Below are positions 55,802-64,000 of a DNA stretch of 64,000 bases, piece after piece. The notes under the pieces were generated by a model. It did no database searches. It had not been told where the DNA came from and saw only the letters and a program-made list of their open reading frames with translations. Origin of the DNA: Frondihabitans peucedani (GTDB lineage: Bacteria; Actinomycetota; Actinomycetes; Actinomycetales; Microbacteriaceae); contig NZ_BAABAU010000001.1 in the NCBI RefSeq assembly GCF_039537585.1, positions 992,001 to 1,056,000 on the forward strand. The letters are read 5' to 3'. The position numbers and the translations under genes are program-made. Numbering within the stretch: position 1 is the first letter of the stretch; each line of letters opens with the position of its first letter.

Positions 55802-57958
55802 CTAGCTGGCCTTCGGCGCCGTGCAGAGCGACGCGGCCGGCACTGTGTCGGACGTCACCCGGTAGACGGTGAAGTCGTAGTGCGCGACCTGCCAGGCGTT
55901 GTTGGTCGGCGGCTGCATGAGCATCGACACGTCCTGCGAGACGGTGTCGAGTCGGGCGATGTCCAGGCCGCTCCCGGCGAGGCGCGTCGGAAGCCGCACA
56001 CCACCCGGCATGTCGCTCTCGACGACGTAGACCTTCGTCGAGCGGGCACAGGCGAGCGCCCGGTCGATCTGCTGCGTCCCGAGGACCACGTCCGGAAGCG
56101 CGCCGTTCGCCGTCGAGCGTCCGCCGTTGTCGAACGGGTAGCCGTAGGCGTACTTCAGCGGCAGCCCCAGGGCCTGCCAGGTGTTCGGGAACCCCGAGCC
56201 CGGGACGATGCCGACCGCCGTCGCGCCCCAGAGCACCGTCTGGTCGCGGTCGGGCATGGCCTTCTCGAGCTGCGTCTGGATCGCCTGCGCGCCCTGCAGC
56301 TCGGTATTCTCCTGCAGCAGCGCGGTGCGGGGCAGGAGCCCGAGCACGAGCGCGGCGGCGATGACGGCCACGACCGGCCCCGCGATCGACACCGGCTTCC
56401 GGTCGCGCGTCGGGCGGGCGAAGACCCTCGAGAAGTCGAGGCGCACCGACACCGACTCGAACACCGTGCCGAAGGCGACGCCGACCAGGATCATCAGGAT
56501 CGGGAAGAACTCGCTGTAGAGGTAGCGGTCCCAGTAGAGGAAGACGATGTGGGGCCGGATCTCGGCGAGGCGGCCGTTCTGCAGGACGACGAACACGGCC
56601 CCGAGCATCGTTGCCGCGATAACGAGGGTCGCCCGCGCCCTGGTGTGCCGCGTAACGGCCACGAGGATCGCTGCGACGAGGCCGATCCTGACGAACCAGA
56701 TGCCCTGTCGGTTCAGGATCTGCCAGACGTCGTTGTCGTGGTGCCTCGCCAGGAGGACGGCGCCGATCAGGGCCGCGGCCCCGACGAGCTCGACAATCCG
56801 CACGACGACGCCGACGTTGTCGTCGTCGACACTCTCGGCCCGCGAGACGGCCCGGAGCCGGCGCACCAGGAGGTAGGCGGCGGCGAGCACCACGACGACG
56901 GCGACCGCGGCGACCGCGCTGGCGACGCTCGCCCGCAGCAGGCCGGCTCCGCGGAGGTCCTGGAAGAGGCCCTTCGGGAGGAGCTCCCGGATCTGGAGAT
57001 CGACGTAGTAGTTCTGGATGCGGTCGATCCCGTACCAGTAGCCGATCGCCGCGCCCACGCCGTTGGCCAGGATGAAGGCCCAGAGGCCGGCGGCGAGGTG
57101 GCGCCAGCGGGGTTCGACGAGCGCGATCACGGCCACGACGACGACCGGCAGGATCAGGACGGGGGCGGTCCCTCGCAGGAGGCTCAGCGCCAGCATCGTG
57201 ATTCCGCCGAGCGCCGCCCAGAAGGCCTGCCGTCTCGCGGTGCTCTGCACGACGCCGATGATCGCGATCAGCCAGAAGACCAGCAGGGGTGCGTTGAGCG
57301 ACTCGCTGAGAGTGATGGTGGAGAACCAGATGGACGTGGGGTGGACGGCGACGACCGCCCCGACGACGAGCGCGATCCAGCGGTCGATCCCGACCATCCT
57401 GAGCAGGCGCACGGTGACCAGGATCAGGACGAGCCCGGTGAGCGGGACGATCGCCGTGACGCCGCTCGCACCGGTGAGGAGGCCGCCGAGCACCAGGAAC
57501 ATCGAGAAGACCGGCGGCCACGACGACTGCAGGGTGCCGGTGCGGAGGAACTGGTCGGCCCAGTTCGTGTAGGCGCCCATGTCGCCCGTGTACTCGACGA
57601 AGTCGCTCGGGTGGCGGCGGAGCAGGAGGGCCACGGCCAGGATCACGACGAGCACGGCGATCCAGACGATCTCGCGTCGGACGGGCGCTGCCGGCCAGGC
57701 GAACTGCCGCCGCCTGGTGACGATGAACGCCACGACGGCGAGCTCGACCAGCACGGCGAGGACGAGACCGGCGACGCCGATCCAGGAGTAGACGGACAGC
57801 CCGGTCACGAGGAGGAGGAGCCCGGCGGCCACGGAGTCGATGACCAGAGAGGCCCAGTCGTCGCGGTCTCGACGCACGGCCACCGCCCACGGCAGGCCGA
57901 CGACGAGGGAGAGGAGCGCTGCGAGCGCAACCGTCAGAATCGCGATCACCGGCCACAT
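55802..57958 (-). CDS. large multi-span membrane protein (GT-C-like), second
   Basis: 718 residues, about 12 helices. The loop RRHPSDFVEYTGDMGAYTNWADQFLRTGTLQSSWPP carries acidic residues in the place of the GT-C catalytic motif. The C-terminal part (about 560-718) is soluble and probably external. It lies 37 bases upstream of the previous gene on the same strand and is divergent from the GT4 gene at 58060. Specificity is unknown. Confidence 0.65.
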   Translation of the reverse strand: MWPVIAILTVALAALLSLVVGLPWAVAVRRDRDDWASLVIDSVAAGLLLLVTGLSVYSWIGVAGLVLAVLVELAVVAFIVTRRRQFAWPAAPVRREIVWIAVLVVILAVALLLRRHPSDFVEYTGDMGAYTNWADQFLRTGTLQSSWPPVFSMFLVLGGLLTGASGVTAIVPLTGLVLILVTVRLLRMVGIDRWIALVVGAVVAVHPTSIWFSTITLSESLNAPLLVFWLIAIIGVVQSTARRQAFWAALGGITMLALSLLRGTAPVLILPVVVVAVIALVEPRWRHLAAGLWAFILANGVGAAIGYWYGIDRIQNYYVDLQIRELLPKGLFQDLRGAGLLRASVASAVAAVAVVVVLAAAYLLVRRLRAVSRAESVDDDNVGVVVRIVELVGAAALIGAVLLARHHDNDVWQILNRQGIWFVRIGLVAAILVAVTRHTRARATLVIAATMLGAVFVVLQNGRLAEIRPHIVFLYWDRYLYSEFFPILMILVGVAFGTVFESVSVRLDFSRVFARPTRDRKPVSIAGPVVAVIAAALVLGLLPRTALLQENTELQGAQAIQTQLEKAMPDRDQTVLWGATAVGIVPGSGFPNTWQALGLPLKYAYGYPFDNGGRSTANGALPDVVLGTQQIDRALACARSTKVYVVESDMPGGVRLPTRLAGSGLDIARLDTVSQDVSMLMQPPTNNAWQVAHYDFTVYRVTSDTVPAASLCTAPKAS

Positions 57959-58059
57959 GCTACTTGGTCGGACCCGCCGCCCAGAGTCAGGGGGCTGCGG
58001 TGTCGACCTGTAGCCTGGGTGACTGTCCAGTCAGCCCGAACGGTCGAGAGATGGTGTGC

Positions 58060-59199
58060 ATGAGCCTGTCGGTTCTCGTCGACGCCACCTCCCTCCCGGC
58101 GAACGCGGGCGGTGTCGGGCGCTACCTGCTGCACCTCCTCCCCGCTCTGGCCGCGGCGCCTGACGACGGCGACCGGCTGCGGCTCGTCGTGGCCTGCCAG
58201 GCCCGCGACCGCGAGACGTGGCAGCGCCTGGCCCCCGGGGCCGAGGTCGTCGCCGTCCCCGCCTGGGCCCGCTCGGTCCCCGGGCGACTCGTGTGGGAGC
58301 AGGTCGGCCTGCCGAGGCTGGCGGCCCGGCACCGCGTCGACGTCATCCACTCGCCGCACTACACGATGCCGCTCCTCGCCGGGCGGCCCGTCGTCGTGAC
58401 CCTCCACGACGCCACCTTCTTCTCGCACCCGCAGCTGCACTCCCGGCTGAAGCGCACGTTCTTCCGGTTCTGGACCAGGTACTCGGTCCGGCGGGCGGCA
58501 GTCTGCGTGACGCCGAGCCGCGCCACGCTCGACGAGGTGCGACGGGCCACGAGGGCCCGGCTCGACACCGCCGTCGTGGCGTACCACGGCATCGACGTCG
58601 ACCGCTTCCATCCTGCGTCGCCCTCGGCGATCACCGAGGTCACGCGCGTCTTCGAGGGCGGCGGGCCGTACGTGGCGTTCGTCGGCACCATCGAGCCGCG
58701 GAAGAACGTCGTGCCGCTGATCGAGGGTTTCCTCCGCGCCACCGACGACGAGCGCCTCGCGGGCTGGCGCCTCCTCGTCGCGGGCGGCGCCGGCTGGGAC
58801 GACCGCGCCGTCGACCTCCTCCGCTCTCGACGCCACCACCCCCGCGTGCAGTGGACGGGCTTCCTCGACGACGAGGCGCTGCCCGCCTTCCTCTCCGGCG
58901 CCGAGCTCGTCGCCTACCCGAGCGAGGGCGAGGGCTTCGGCCTGCCCGTCCTCGAGGCGATGGCCTGCGGCACCGCGGTGCTGACGACCGACCGGCTCGC
59001 CCTCCCCGAGGTCGGCGGCGACGTGGCGTACTACACCGAGACGTCCGCCGACGAGATCGCCGACTCCCTCCGCGAGGTCCTGCTCGACCGTCGCGGTCGC
59101 CACGACCGCGCCGCGCAGGGCCCGGAGCGCGCGTCCGGGTTCACCTGGGAGCGATCCGCCGACGAGCACCTCGGCGCCTACCGGCAAGCCGCGGCATGA
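58060..59199 (+). CDS. GT4 glycosyltransferase (mannosyltransferase-like)
   Basis: 379 residues. VLVDATSLPANAGGVGRY (5-22), HSPHYTMPL, VAFVGTIEPRKNV and GEGFGLPVLEAMACGTAVLTTD are classic GT4 (GT-B) motifs. The ATG at 58060 was chosen as the nearest to the family start; ATG 58051 is an alternative. It overlaps the next gene by four bases (ATGA). It probably adds mannose or a derived sugar. Confidence 0.88.
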   Translation: MSLSVLVDATSLPANAGGVGRYLLHLLPALAAAPDDGDRLRLVVACQARDRETWQRLAPGAEVVAVPAWARSVPGRLVWEQVGLPRLAARHRVDVIHSPHYTMPLLAGRPVVVTLHDATFFSHPQLHSRLKRTFFRFWTRYSVRRAAVCVTPSRATLDEVRRATRARLDTAVVAYHGIDVDRFHPASPSAITEVTRVFEGGGPYVAFVGTIEPRKNVVPLIEGFLRATDDERLAGWRLLVAGGAGWDDRAVDLLRSRRHHPRVQWTGFLDDEALPAFLSGAELVAYPSEGEGFGLPVLEAMACGTAVLTTDRLALPEVGGDVAYYTETSADEIADSLREVLLDRRGRHDRAAQGPERASGFTWERSADEHLGAYRQAAA

Positions 59200-60062
59200 C
59201 CCGGTCCGACGTCGCCGTCGTGACGATCACGTACTCCCCCGGCCAGACCCTCGACGACTTCATCGACTCGCTCCGCAGCGAGTCGTTCCCGCCGCGGCCC
59301 GTCATCGTCGTCGACAACGGATCGACGGACGGGTCGCCAGAGCGGGCCGAGCGCGACCACGAGCACGTCACCCTCCTGCGGAGCCCCGGGAACGTCGGCT
59401 ACGGGCGGGCGGCGAACCTCGGAGTGGCGGCCCTCGACCGCGATGTCGAGTGGGTCCTGATCTGCAACCCCGACACGCAGGTGACCCCGGGCGCGGTCGA
59501 GACTCTCCTCGCTGCCGGTCGCGAGCATCCTGAGGCGGCCGTCCTCGGGCCGCGCATCGTCGAGCCCGACGGCAGCGTCTACCCGTCGGCCCGCGCGCTG
59601 CCGGCGATCCGGACCGGAATCGGGCACGCGCTCTTCTCGGGCGTCTGGCCGACGAACCCGTGGACGAAGCGGTACCAGCAGCGCGACGTCTCGGCGTCGC
59701 CCGAGCCCGCGGGCGTCGGCTGGCTCTCGGGGGCGTTCCTGCTCGTGCGCCGGGCCGCCTTCGAGGAGATCGGCGGGTTCGACCCCGACTTCTTCATGTA
59801 CTTCGAGGACGTCGACCTCGGCCGCCGAGTCGGGCTCGCCGGCCACACGAACCTCTTCGTGCCGGCCGCCGTCGTGGTGCACATCGGCGGAGCGTCGACC
59901 GACCGGGTCGCCGATGTGATGGTGCGGGCGCACCACGACAGCGCCTACCTCTACATCGCCAAGACGCACCCCGGTGTCCTGTGGGCTCCCGTCCGGCTCG
60001 CCGTGCGGATCGGCCTCCGCGTGCGCGCCGGCTCGATCGTGCGGAAGTCGCACCGGGCGTAG
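59196..60062 (+). CDS. GT2 rhamnosyltransferase-like (WbbL family)
   Basis: 288 residues. VVDNGSTDGS, LICNPDTQVTPGAVETLL, GWLSGAFLLVRRAAFEEIGGFDPDFFMYFEDVDL and the basic C-terminus match the WbbL-like GT2 family, which transfers rhamnose to lipid-linked N-acetylglucosamine in mycobacteria. The start overlaps the previous stop (ATGA). Whether it uses dTDP-L-rhamnose or a GDP-6-deoxyhexose is open; no rml genes are in the window. Confidence 0.85.
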   Translation: MTRSDVAVVTITYSPGQTLDDFIDSLRSESFPPRPVIVVDNGSTDGSPERAERDHEHVTLLRSPGNVGYGRAANLGVAALDRDVEWVLICNPDTQVTPGAVETLLAAGREHPEAAVLGPRIVEPDGSVYPSARALPAIRTGIGHALFSGVWPTNPWTKRYQQRDVSASPEPAGVGWLSGAFLLVRRAAFEEIGGFDPDFFMYFEDVDLGRRVGLAGHTNLFVPAAVVVHIGGASTDRVADVMVRAHHDSAYLYIAKTHPGVLWAPVRLAVRIGLRVRAGSIVRKSHRA

Positions 60063-60115
60063 CTCCGCTGGCGGTTCGGTGCGGCTGGTGCTGCTGGTGC
60101 CGCTGCGCGCCCGAG

Positions 60116-61279
60116 CTACCGCGCCCGCAGCACCTCGTCGAGCGGGGCCGTCACCGCGGCGGGCGTGAAGCGGGCATCGGCCCAGGCGCGGGCGTCGGCG
60201 CGATGCCGGGCCAGACGCTCGCGGTCGTCGGCGAGGGCCCGGACCGCGGCCGCCAGGGCAGCAGCATCGCCGGCGGGCACCAGGTCGGCGCTGTCCGCGA
60301 GGATCCTGCGCTGGGCCTCGGTGTCGCTCGTGATCACGGCCGTGCCCGCCGCCTCGCACTGGTACACCTTGTTCGGCACGACGCGCTGCGCCTTGTCGGT
60401 GGTGCCGAAGATGCCGAGCCCGACGTCGAACGACGCGACGGTCGCGGGGAGCTCCGCCGAGTCGACCCACGGCACCCAGGTCGTCGGCGCCCCGCCGGCA
60501 GCTGCCCGCTTCGCCGCGTCGAGGTCCTGTCCGCTCCCGATCATCGTGAACTCGACCGGGGCGTCGCCCAGCAGCGCGATCGCCTCGCCGATCGTCACGG
60601 CGCCCTGCAGCGGCGTGAACAGCCCGAAGAAGACCACGCGGAGCGGGCCGTCCGCAGCGGCTCCGCTCGCAGCAGCTCCTTCCGCAGCGGCTCCGCCCGC
60701 AGCAGCCTCGCCAGCAGGATCGGCGGGCCGGTCGACGAACCAGTAGCCGGGCGCGCCGACCGCGACGACGAGGCCCTTGTGGGCGCTCGCCGGCGGCAGG
60801 AGGTCGAGGTGCTCCTGCGTGTCGAGCAGCACGACGTCGGCGAGCCGGATGGCCCTCCGGTCGAGGAGCCGCAGCACGCGCTGCTTCAGGCCGCCCCCTC
60901 CGACGCCGCGGTCGACCGCCGTCGTGGAGGCGTAGATGAGGTGGTCGAGCACGATCGTCGTGCGCGGGAACAGCACGCGGGCGAGCCACACGTCGAAGTG
61001 GCCCATGTAGCCGATCAGGAGGGCGTCGGGGGCGTTCCGGCCGCGGGCCCGGCGCGTCTTCCCAGCGAGGCGGATCCACGATCTGGCAAGCTTGCCGACG
61101 AGTCTCAGCGGCCCCGCCGCAGACCCGAGCATGTCGACCCGCTCCGCGGTCGAGAGCCCGAGCGGGACGTTCGCCTCGGCCACCTGGTGCCCGTGGGAGC
61201 GGAGCCCTTCGATGAGCACCGAGATCCGCGGGTGGCTCGTCGCTTGGTAGGTTCCGAAGGCAAGAATGCGCACGACCAC
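60116..61279 (-). CDS. GT4-like glycosyltransferase with an alanine-rich insert
   Basis: 387 residues. RILAFGTYQATSHPRISVLIEGL and VVFFGLFTPLQGAVTIGEAI with CEAAGTAVITSD place it in the GT4 group. Between the two halves (about residues 188-212) is an A/G/E-rich insert encoded by short DNA repeats (GCAGCGGCTCC-like units near 60650-60720). Starts at GTG 61279 or 61273 are possible; TAGGGT lies seven bases before the second. It is convergent with the GT2 gene and nearly abuts the divergent gene at 61288. Confidence 0.8.
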   Translation of the reverse strand: MVVRILAFGTYQATSHPRISVLIEGLRSHGHQVAEANVPLGLSTAERVDMLGSAAGPLRLVGKLARSWIRLAGKTRRARGRNAPDALLIGYMGHFDVWLARVLFPRTTIVLDHLIYASTTAVDRGVGGGGLKQRVLRLLDRRAIRLADVVLLDTQEHLDLLPPASAHKGLVVAVGAPGYWFVDRPADPAGEAAAGGAAAEGAAASGAAADGPLRVVFFGLFTPLQGAVTIGEAIALLGDAPVEFTMIGSGQDLDAAKRAAAGGAPTTWVPWVDSAELPATVASFDVGLGIFGTTDKAQRVVPNKVYQCEAAGTAVITSDTEAQRRILADSADLVPAGDAAALAAAVRALADDRERLARHRADARAWADARFTPAAVTAPLDEVLRAR

Positions 61280-61287
61280 GACCCTAG

Positions 61288-62298
61288 GTGACGATGACCC
61301 CCACTGACGACGCCCGGCCCGAGGGCACCGCCCTGCCCGACGGCACGCCCAAGCGCTCGAGGGCGAAGCTCCTCCGCACGGGTCTCATGGTGGTGGCGCT
61401 CGTGCTCTGCGTCGTGTTCCTCATCCCCCGCGCCGACGACATCGTCACTGCCGTCGGCCAGCAGAGCGCGCTCTCGATCGTCGGAGCGCTGCTGCTCGGC
61501 TTCGCAGGCATCTACGCGACGTTCCTGTCGTGGCGCGAGCTCATGAAGGGCGCCGGTCACCGGCTGCCCTGGGCGGCGAGCCAGCGCGTGTTCTTCCTCT
61601 CGCAGATCGGCAAGTACATCCCGGGCTCGATCTGGCCGATCGTGGCTCAGGCCGACCTCGGGCGCGCGCACAAGGTGCCGCCGACGCGATCGGTGGCGGT
61701 CGGGCTGCTGACCCTGCTGATCAGCTGCGGCGCCGGCATCTGCATGGCCGCCGCCACGCTTCCGTTCGTGACCCCGGACGCCCTGGCCGACTACTGGTTC
61801 GTCCTGATCCTGGTGCCGATCGTCCTGCTGCCGCTGTACCCGCCGATCCTGCGCTCCCTGATGCGCCTCGCCTCGAAGGTGGCGCGCCGCGACCTGGCCG
61901 ACCTGAGCCTCCGCGGCCGCAACACGGTCGCCGCCTGGCTCTGGGCGGCGGTGGCCTGGGTGCTCTTCGGCGGGCAGATCGCCGTCCTGCTGACGCCGCT
62001 CAAGACGCTCTCGCCGTCGACGGTGCTCCTGAGCATCGGCGCCTACGCGCTCGCCTGGCTGGTCGGCTTCCTGGTGTTCTTCCTGCCCGCCGGCCTCGGC
62101 GGCCGCGAGGCCGTGCTCACCGCTCTCCTCGTCGTGGGCGGCGCGGCGACGTCCGGCCAGGGCGTCAGCATCGCGCTCATGTCGCGGGTGCTGCTCACCG
62201 TGGGCGATCTCGTGCTCGCAGGATCCGCGATCCTGAACCACCGCCTCCGCGAGGGCCGCGGCGCCGAGGCCACGACCCCGGAGTCGCTCCGCTCGTAG
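61288..62298 (+). CDS. lysylphosphatidylglycerol-synthase TM-region / flippase-like membrane protein
   Basis: 336 residues with eight to nine membrane helices. KGAGHRLPWAASQRVFFLSQIGKYIPGSIWPIVAQADLGR and FFLPAGLGGREAVLTALL are the UPF0104 / LPG_synthase_TM signature. Such proteins flip or carry lipids or lipid-linked sugars. The GTG at 61288 starts only 8 bases from the opposite GT4 start; ATG 61294 is possible. It is followed closely by the PMT-like gene. Confidence 0.85.
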   Translation: MTMTPTDDARPEGTALPDGTPKRSRAKLLRTGLMVVALVLCVVFLIPRADDIVTAVGQQSALSIVGALLLGFAGIYATFLSWRELMKGAGHRLPWAASQRVFFLSQIGKYIPGSIWPIVAQADLGRAHKVPPTRSVAVGLLTLLISCGAGICMAAATLPFVTPDALADYWFVLILVPIVLLPLYPPILRSLMRLASKVARRDLADLSLRGRNTVAAWLWAAVAWVLFGGQIAVLLTPLKTLSPSTVLLSIGAYALAWLVGFLVFFLPAGLGGREAVLTALLVVGGAATSGQGVSIALMSRVLLTVGDLVLAGSAILNHRLREGRGAEATTPESLRS

Positions 62299-62322
62299 CC
62301 GGGCGTGCTCCGGATAGGCTCG

Positions 62323-63822
62323 GTGTCCGTGCCCGCTCCCGTCCGCGTCGTCATCCGCGTCCTCGCTTTCGGCGCCGTCGCAGCCGTGGGGCTCTTCCAG
62401 GCCTTCTGGCATCTCGGTCGCGCGAACATCAACCCCGACGAGGGCGTGTACCTCACCGCAGGCCAGCAGTACATCCGCGGTGTCTTCACATTCAACAGGG
62501 AGCACCCGCCGACGGCGAAGTACATCCTCGGGCTCGTGCAGGAGGTGCTGGGCCAGAATCTGACCTCCGGCAGGATCGCGGCGACCAGCATCGCCTTCCT
62601 CGCCGGCGTGGTGCTCTTCCTCTGGCTCCGCAGGGAGCTCGGCTTCTGGTGGGCTCTGGTCGCGACCGCTTTCTGGTGGCTCCTGCCCCGCGCTGTCGTC
62701 CAGACCGGCATCAAGATCGATCGCTTCGCCATCCTCGAGCCGTTCATGGTCTCATTCGCCATCCTCGCCCTCGCCCTCGGCTGGTGGTGGTTCCGCAGGC
62801 CCACGTGGTGGGCGGCCGCGCTGGCGGGCGCGGCGATGGCCCTCTCGGTGACGTCGAAGGTCTCCACCGCCTTCCTGGTGGTCACCTTCGCGTTCTTGGC
62901 CGTGCGACTCCTGCTCCGCGATCGAGCCGTCCGCGCCGGCCTCGTCGGCCTGGCGAGCTATGTCGCCGCCTTCGTGGCGGTCTTCGCGGCCTCGTGGCAT
63001 CCGATGGGCATGACGAGCGCCATCCGGTACATGCTCGACTTCCAGTCCGAGCAGAACCGACTCGGTCACAACGTGATCGTCGCCGGCCGGGTCGTCCTCC
63101 ATCCACCGTGGTGGGCGAACCTGTGGTTCACCGAGCAGGGGCTCGGTCCGTGGCTCCTCGCGGCCCTCTGCCTGGCCGCCCTCTTCGCGTTCCTCCCCCG
63201 ACCGAGCGAGTTGTCGGTGTACCTGGGGGTCGCCCTCGCCGTCCTCCTGGTCTTCTACCTGCTCGTCGCGAAGAACGCGTTGCCGAGCTACTACTACGTG
63301 TGGGTCTGGATCCTGTTCGTCCTCGCCGCGATCGGCACGAAGAACCTCTTCGAGTTCCGGCGGCAGCGGCGGAGGATCCTCCGTCCCCTCGCGCTCGTCA
63401 TCCTGCTCGTAGCAGGGGCGACCGCCGTGACGACGACAGCCGCGATCGCCCGGGTCGGTCCTACCGGCTTCGCGCGCGTCAGCCCGGTGCTGGCAGAGCA
63501 CGGAGTCACGCGGATCAAGATCCTCAGCACCGGATACGCATCCTGGGAGTTCAAGCCCTACCTCGGCGCAAATGTGAAGGCCGCGACGATCGATGCCTCG
63601 AATCACGCCTCGTTCGGCGGGGCGCCCTTCTCAGCGACTGCGGTTGCGTTGCGGACGGACAACCGCATTCACATCGATCGGCCGCTCGAGACCTTCGTCG
63701 CGAACCACCGGGAGCTCTTCACGCATGTCGTCGTGGACGACGTCGACCTTTATCTGCCGAAGGGCGGCCGGACGGTGATGCAGACAGGCGACTCCTTCGA
63801 CTTCGGGCCGCCGAGCACCTGA
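62323..63822 (+). CDS. GT39/PMT-family-like membrane glycosyltransferase
   Basis: 499 residues with about nine helices and an external C-terminal part. NPDEGVYLTAGQQYIRGVFTFNREHPPTAKYILG holds the acidic DE motif and the EHPP motif of protein-mannosyltransferase-like GT-C enzymes. The substrate is unknown. I chose the GTG at 62323 because GGATAGG lies just upstream; GTG 62305 or 62329 are alternatives. It has more rare codons than the backbone genes. Confidence 0.75.
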   Translation: MSVPAPVRVVIRVLAFGAVAAVGLFQAFWHLGRANINPDEGVYLTAGQQYIRGVFTFNREHPPTAKYILGLVQEVLGQNLTSGRIAATSIAFLAGVVLFLWLRRELGFWWALVATAFWWLLPRAVVQTGIKIDRFAILEPFMVSFAILALALGWWWFRRPTWWAAALAGAAMALSVTSKVSTAFLVVTFAFLAVRLLLRDRAVRAGLVGLASYVAAFVAVFAASWHPMGMTSAIRYMLDFQSEQNRLGHNVIVAGRVVLHPPWWANLWFTEQGLGPWLLAALCLAALFAFLPRPSELSVYLGVALAVLLVFYLLVAKNALPSYYYVWVWILFVLAAIGTKNLFEFRRQRRRILRPLALVILLVAGATAVTTTAAIARVGPTGFARVSPVLAEHGVTRIKILSTGYASWEFKPYLGANVKAATIDASNHASFGGAPFSATAVALRTDNRIHIDRPLETFVANHRELFTHVVVDDVDLYLPKGGRTVMQTGDSFDFGPPST

Positions 63823-63954
63823 ACGATTCCCGAGGGACGGATGACGACGGCGCCGGATGGAGGTAACCTGCCCTGGTCGGCGAATCTCGCTCGACCCTTG
63901 GCACCTCGCCGCGCTCCCTGCCCGTGAAGCTCAGCGCAAGGCGAGATGCCCCCG

Positions 63955-63986
63955 GGGCCGCATCCTTTTCGACGAGGATGCGGCCC
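63955..63986. terminator. intrinsic-type terminator near the right edge
   Basis: GGGCCGCATCC (63955-63965) and GGATGCGGCCC (63976-63986) form an 11-bp perfect stem with a TTTTCGACGA loop, followed by TCTCTGT. It lies about 130 bases past the last gene; 63823-63954 shows nothing else. Confidence 0.6.
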
Positions 63987-64000
63987 TCTCTGTCCCATCC

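Overview
The window is high-GC DNA (about 70 % G+C by eye) from an actinobacterium, most likely of the family Microbacteriaceae. The evidence is two WhiB proteins, the MtrA-MtrB-LpqB module, PdtaS, an Rv3235-type protein, DUF3499, DUF5719, a long-form HPF beside secA, many GTGA/ATGA start-stop overlaps, and several apparently leaderless promoters (TANNNT, six bases, then ATG or GTG). There is no prophage, insertion sequence or CRISPR array, and no gene-free stretch longer than about 200 bases.

Left part, 1-36.2 kb: a conserved actinobacterial backbone. Gene content and order follow the Mycobacterium tuberculosis Rv3219-Rv3260 interval: whiB1, pdtaS, Rv3235-like, secA, hpf, comF-like, lpqB-mtrB-mtrA, sahH, manB, DUF3499, metallopeptidase-like, whiB2, with galE and manA after it. 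Before it (1-3.9 kb) lie the 5' part of hen1 (RNA repair), a MOSC protein, a short-chain dehydrogenase, tRNA-Lys(CTT), a Bcp-type peroxiredoxin and a small membrane protein. Inserted in the backbone are a tetR/NmrA-like pair with palindromic operators, a MoxR-DUF58 operon (17.4-24.7 kb) and a stand-alone csoR.

Right part, 36.2-64 kb: a surface-polysaccharide island. It holds two Wzy/O-antigen-ligase-like proteins, four paralogous GT4 enzymes sharing a GIQRVVRE module, a GT2 polyprenyl-phosphate-type transferase, an ABC-2 exporter (permease plus ATPase), a secreted modular protein with a three-fold C-terminal repeat, two tandem GDP-mannose 4,6-dehydratase-type genes, three multi-span GT-C-like proteins, three more glycosyltransferases and a flippase-like membrane protein. 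With manA, manB and galE next door, the island suggests a GDP-mannose-derived 6-deoxyhexose (for example D-rhamnose) glycan exported by the ABC transporter; the sugar identity is inference.

The most striking signal outside the genes is a short word, GCAGGATC / GATCCTGC. I count about 50 exact copies, on both strands, in all reading frames, and often built from codons that are rare here. It looks like a genome-wide selected DNA word. Other notable items are a 64-bp near-perfect palindrome between convergent genes, a 17-bp divergent start region, palindromes on the whiB2 and csoR promoters, and a lone DnaA-box-like site.
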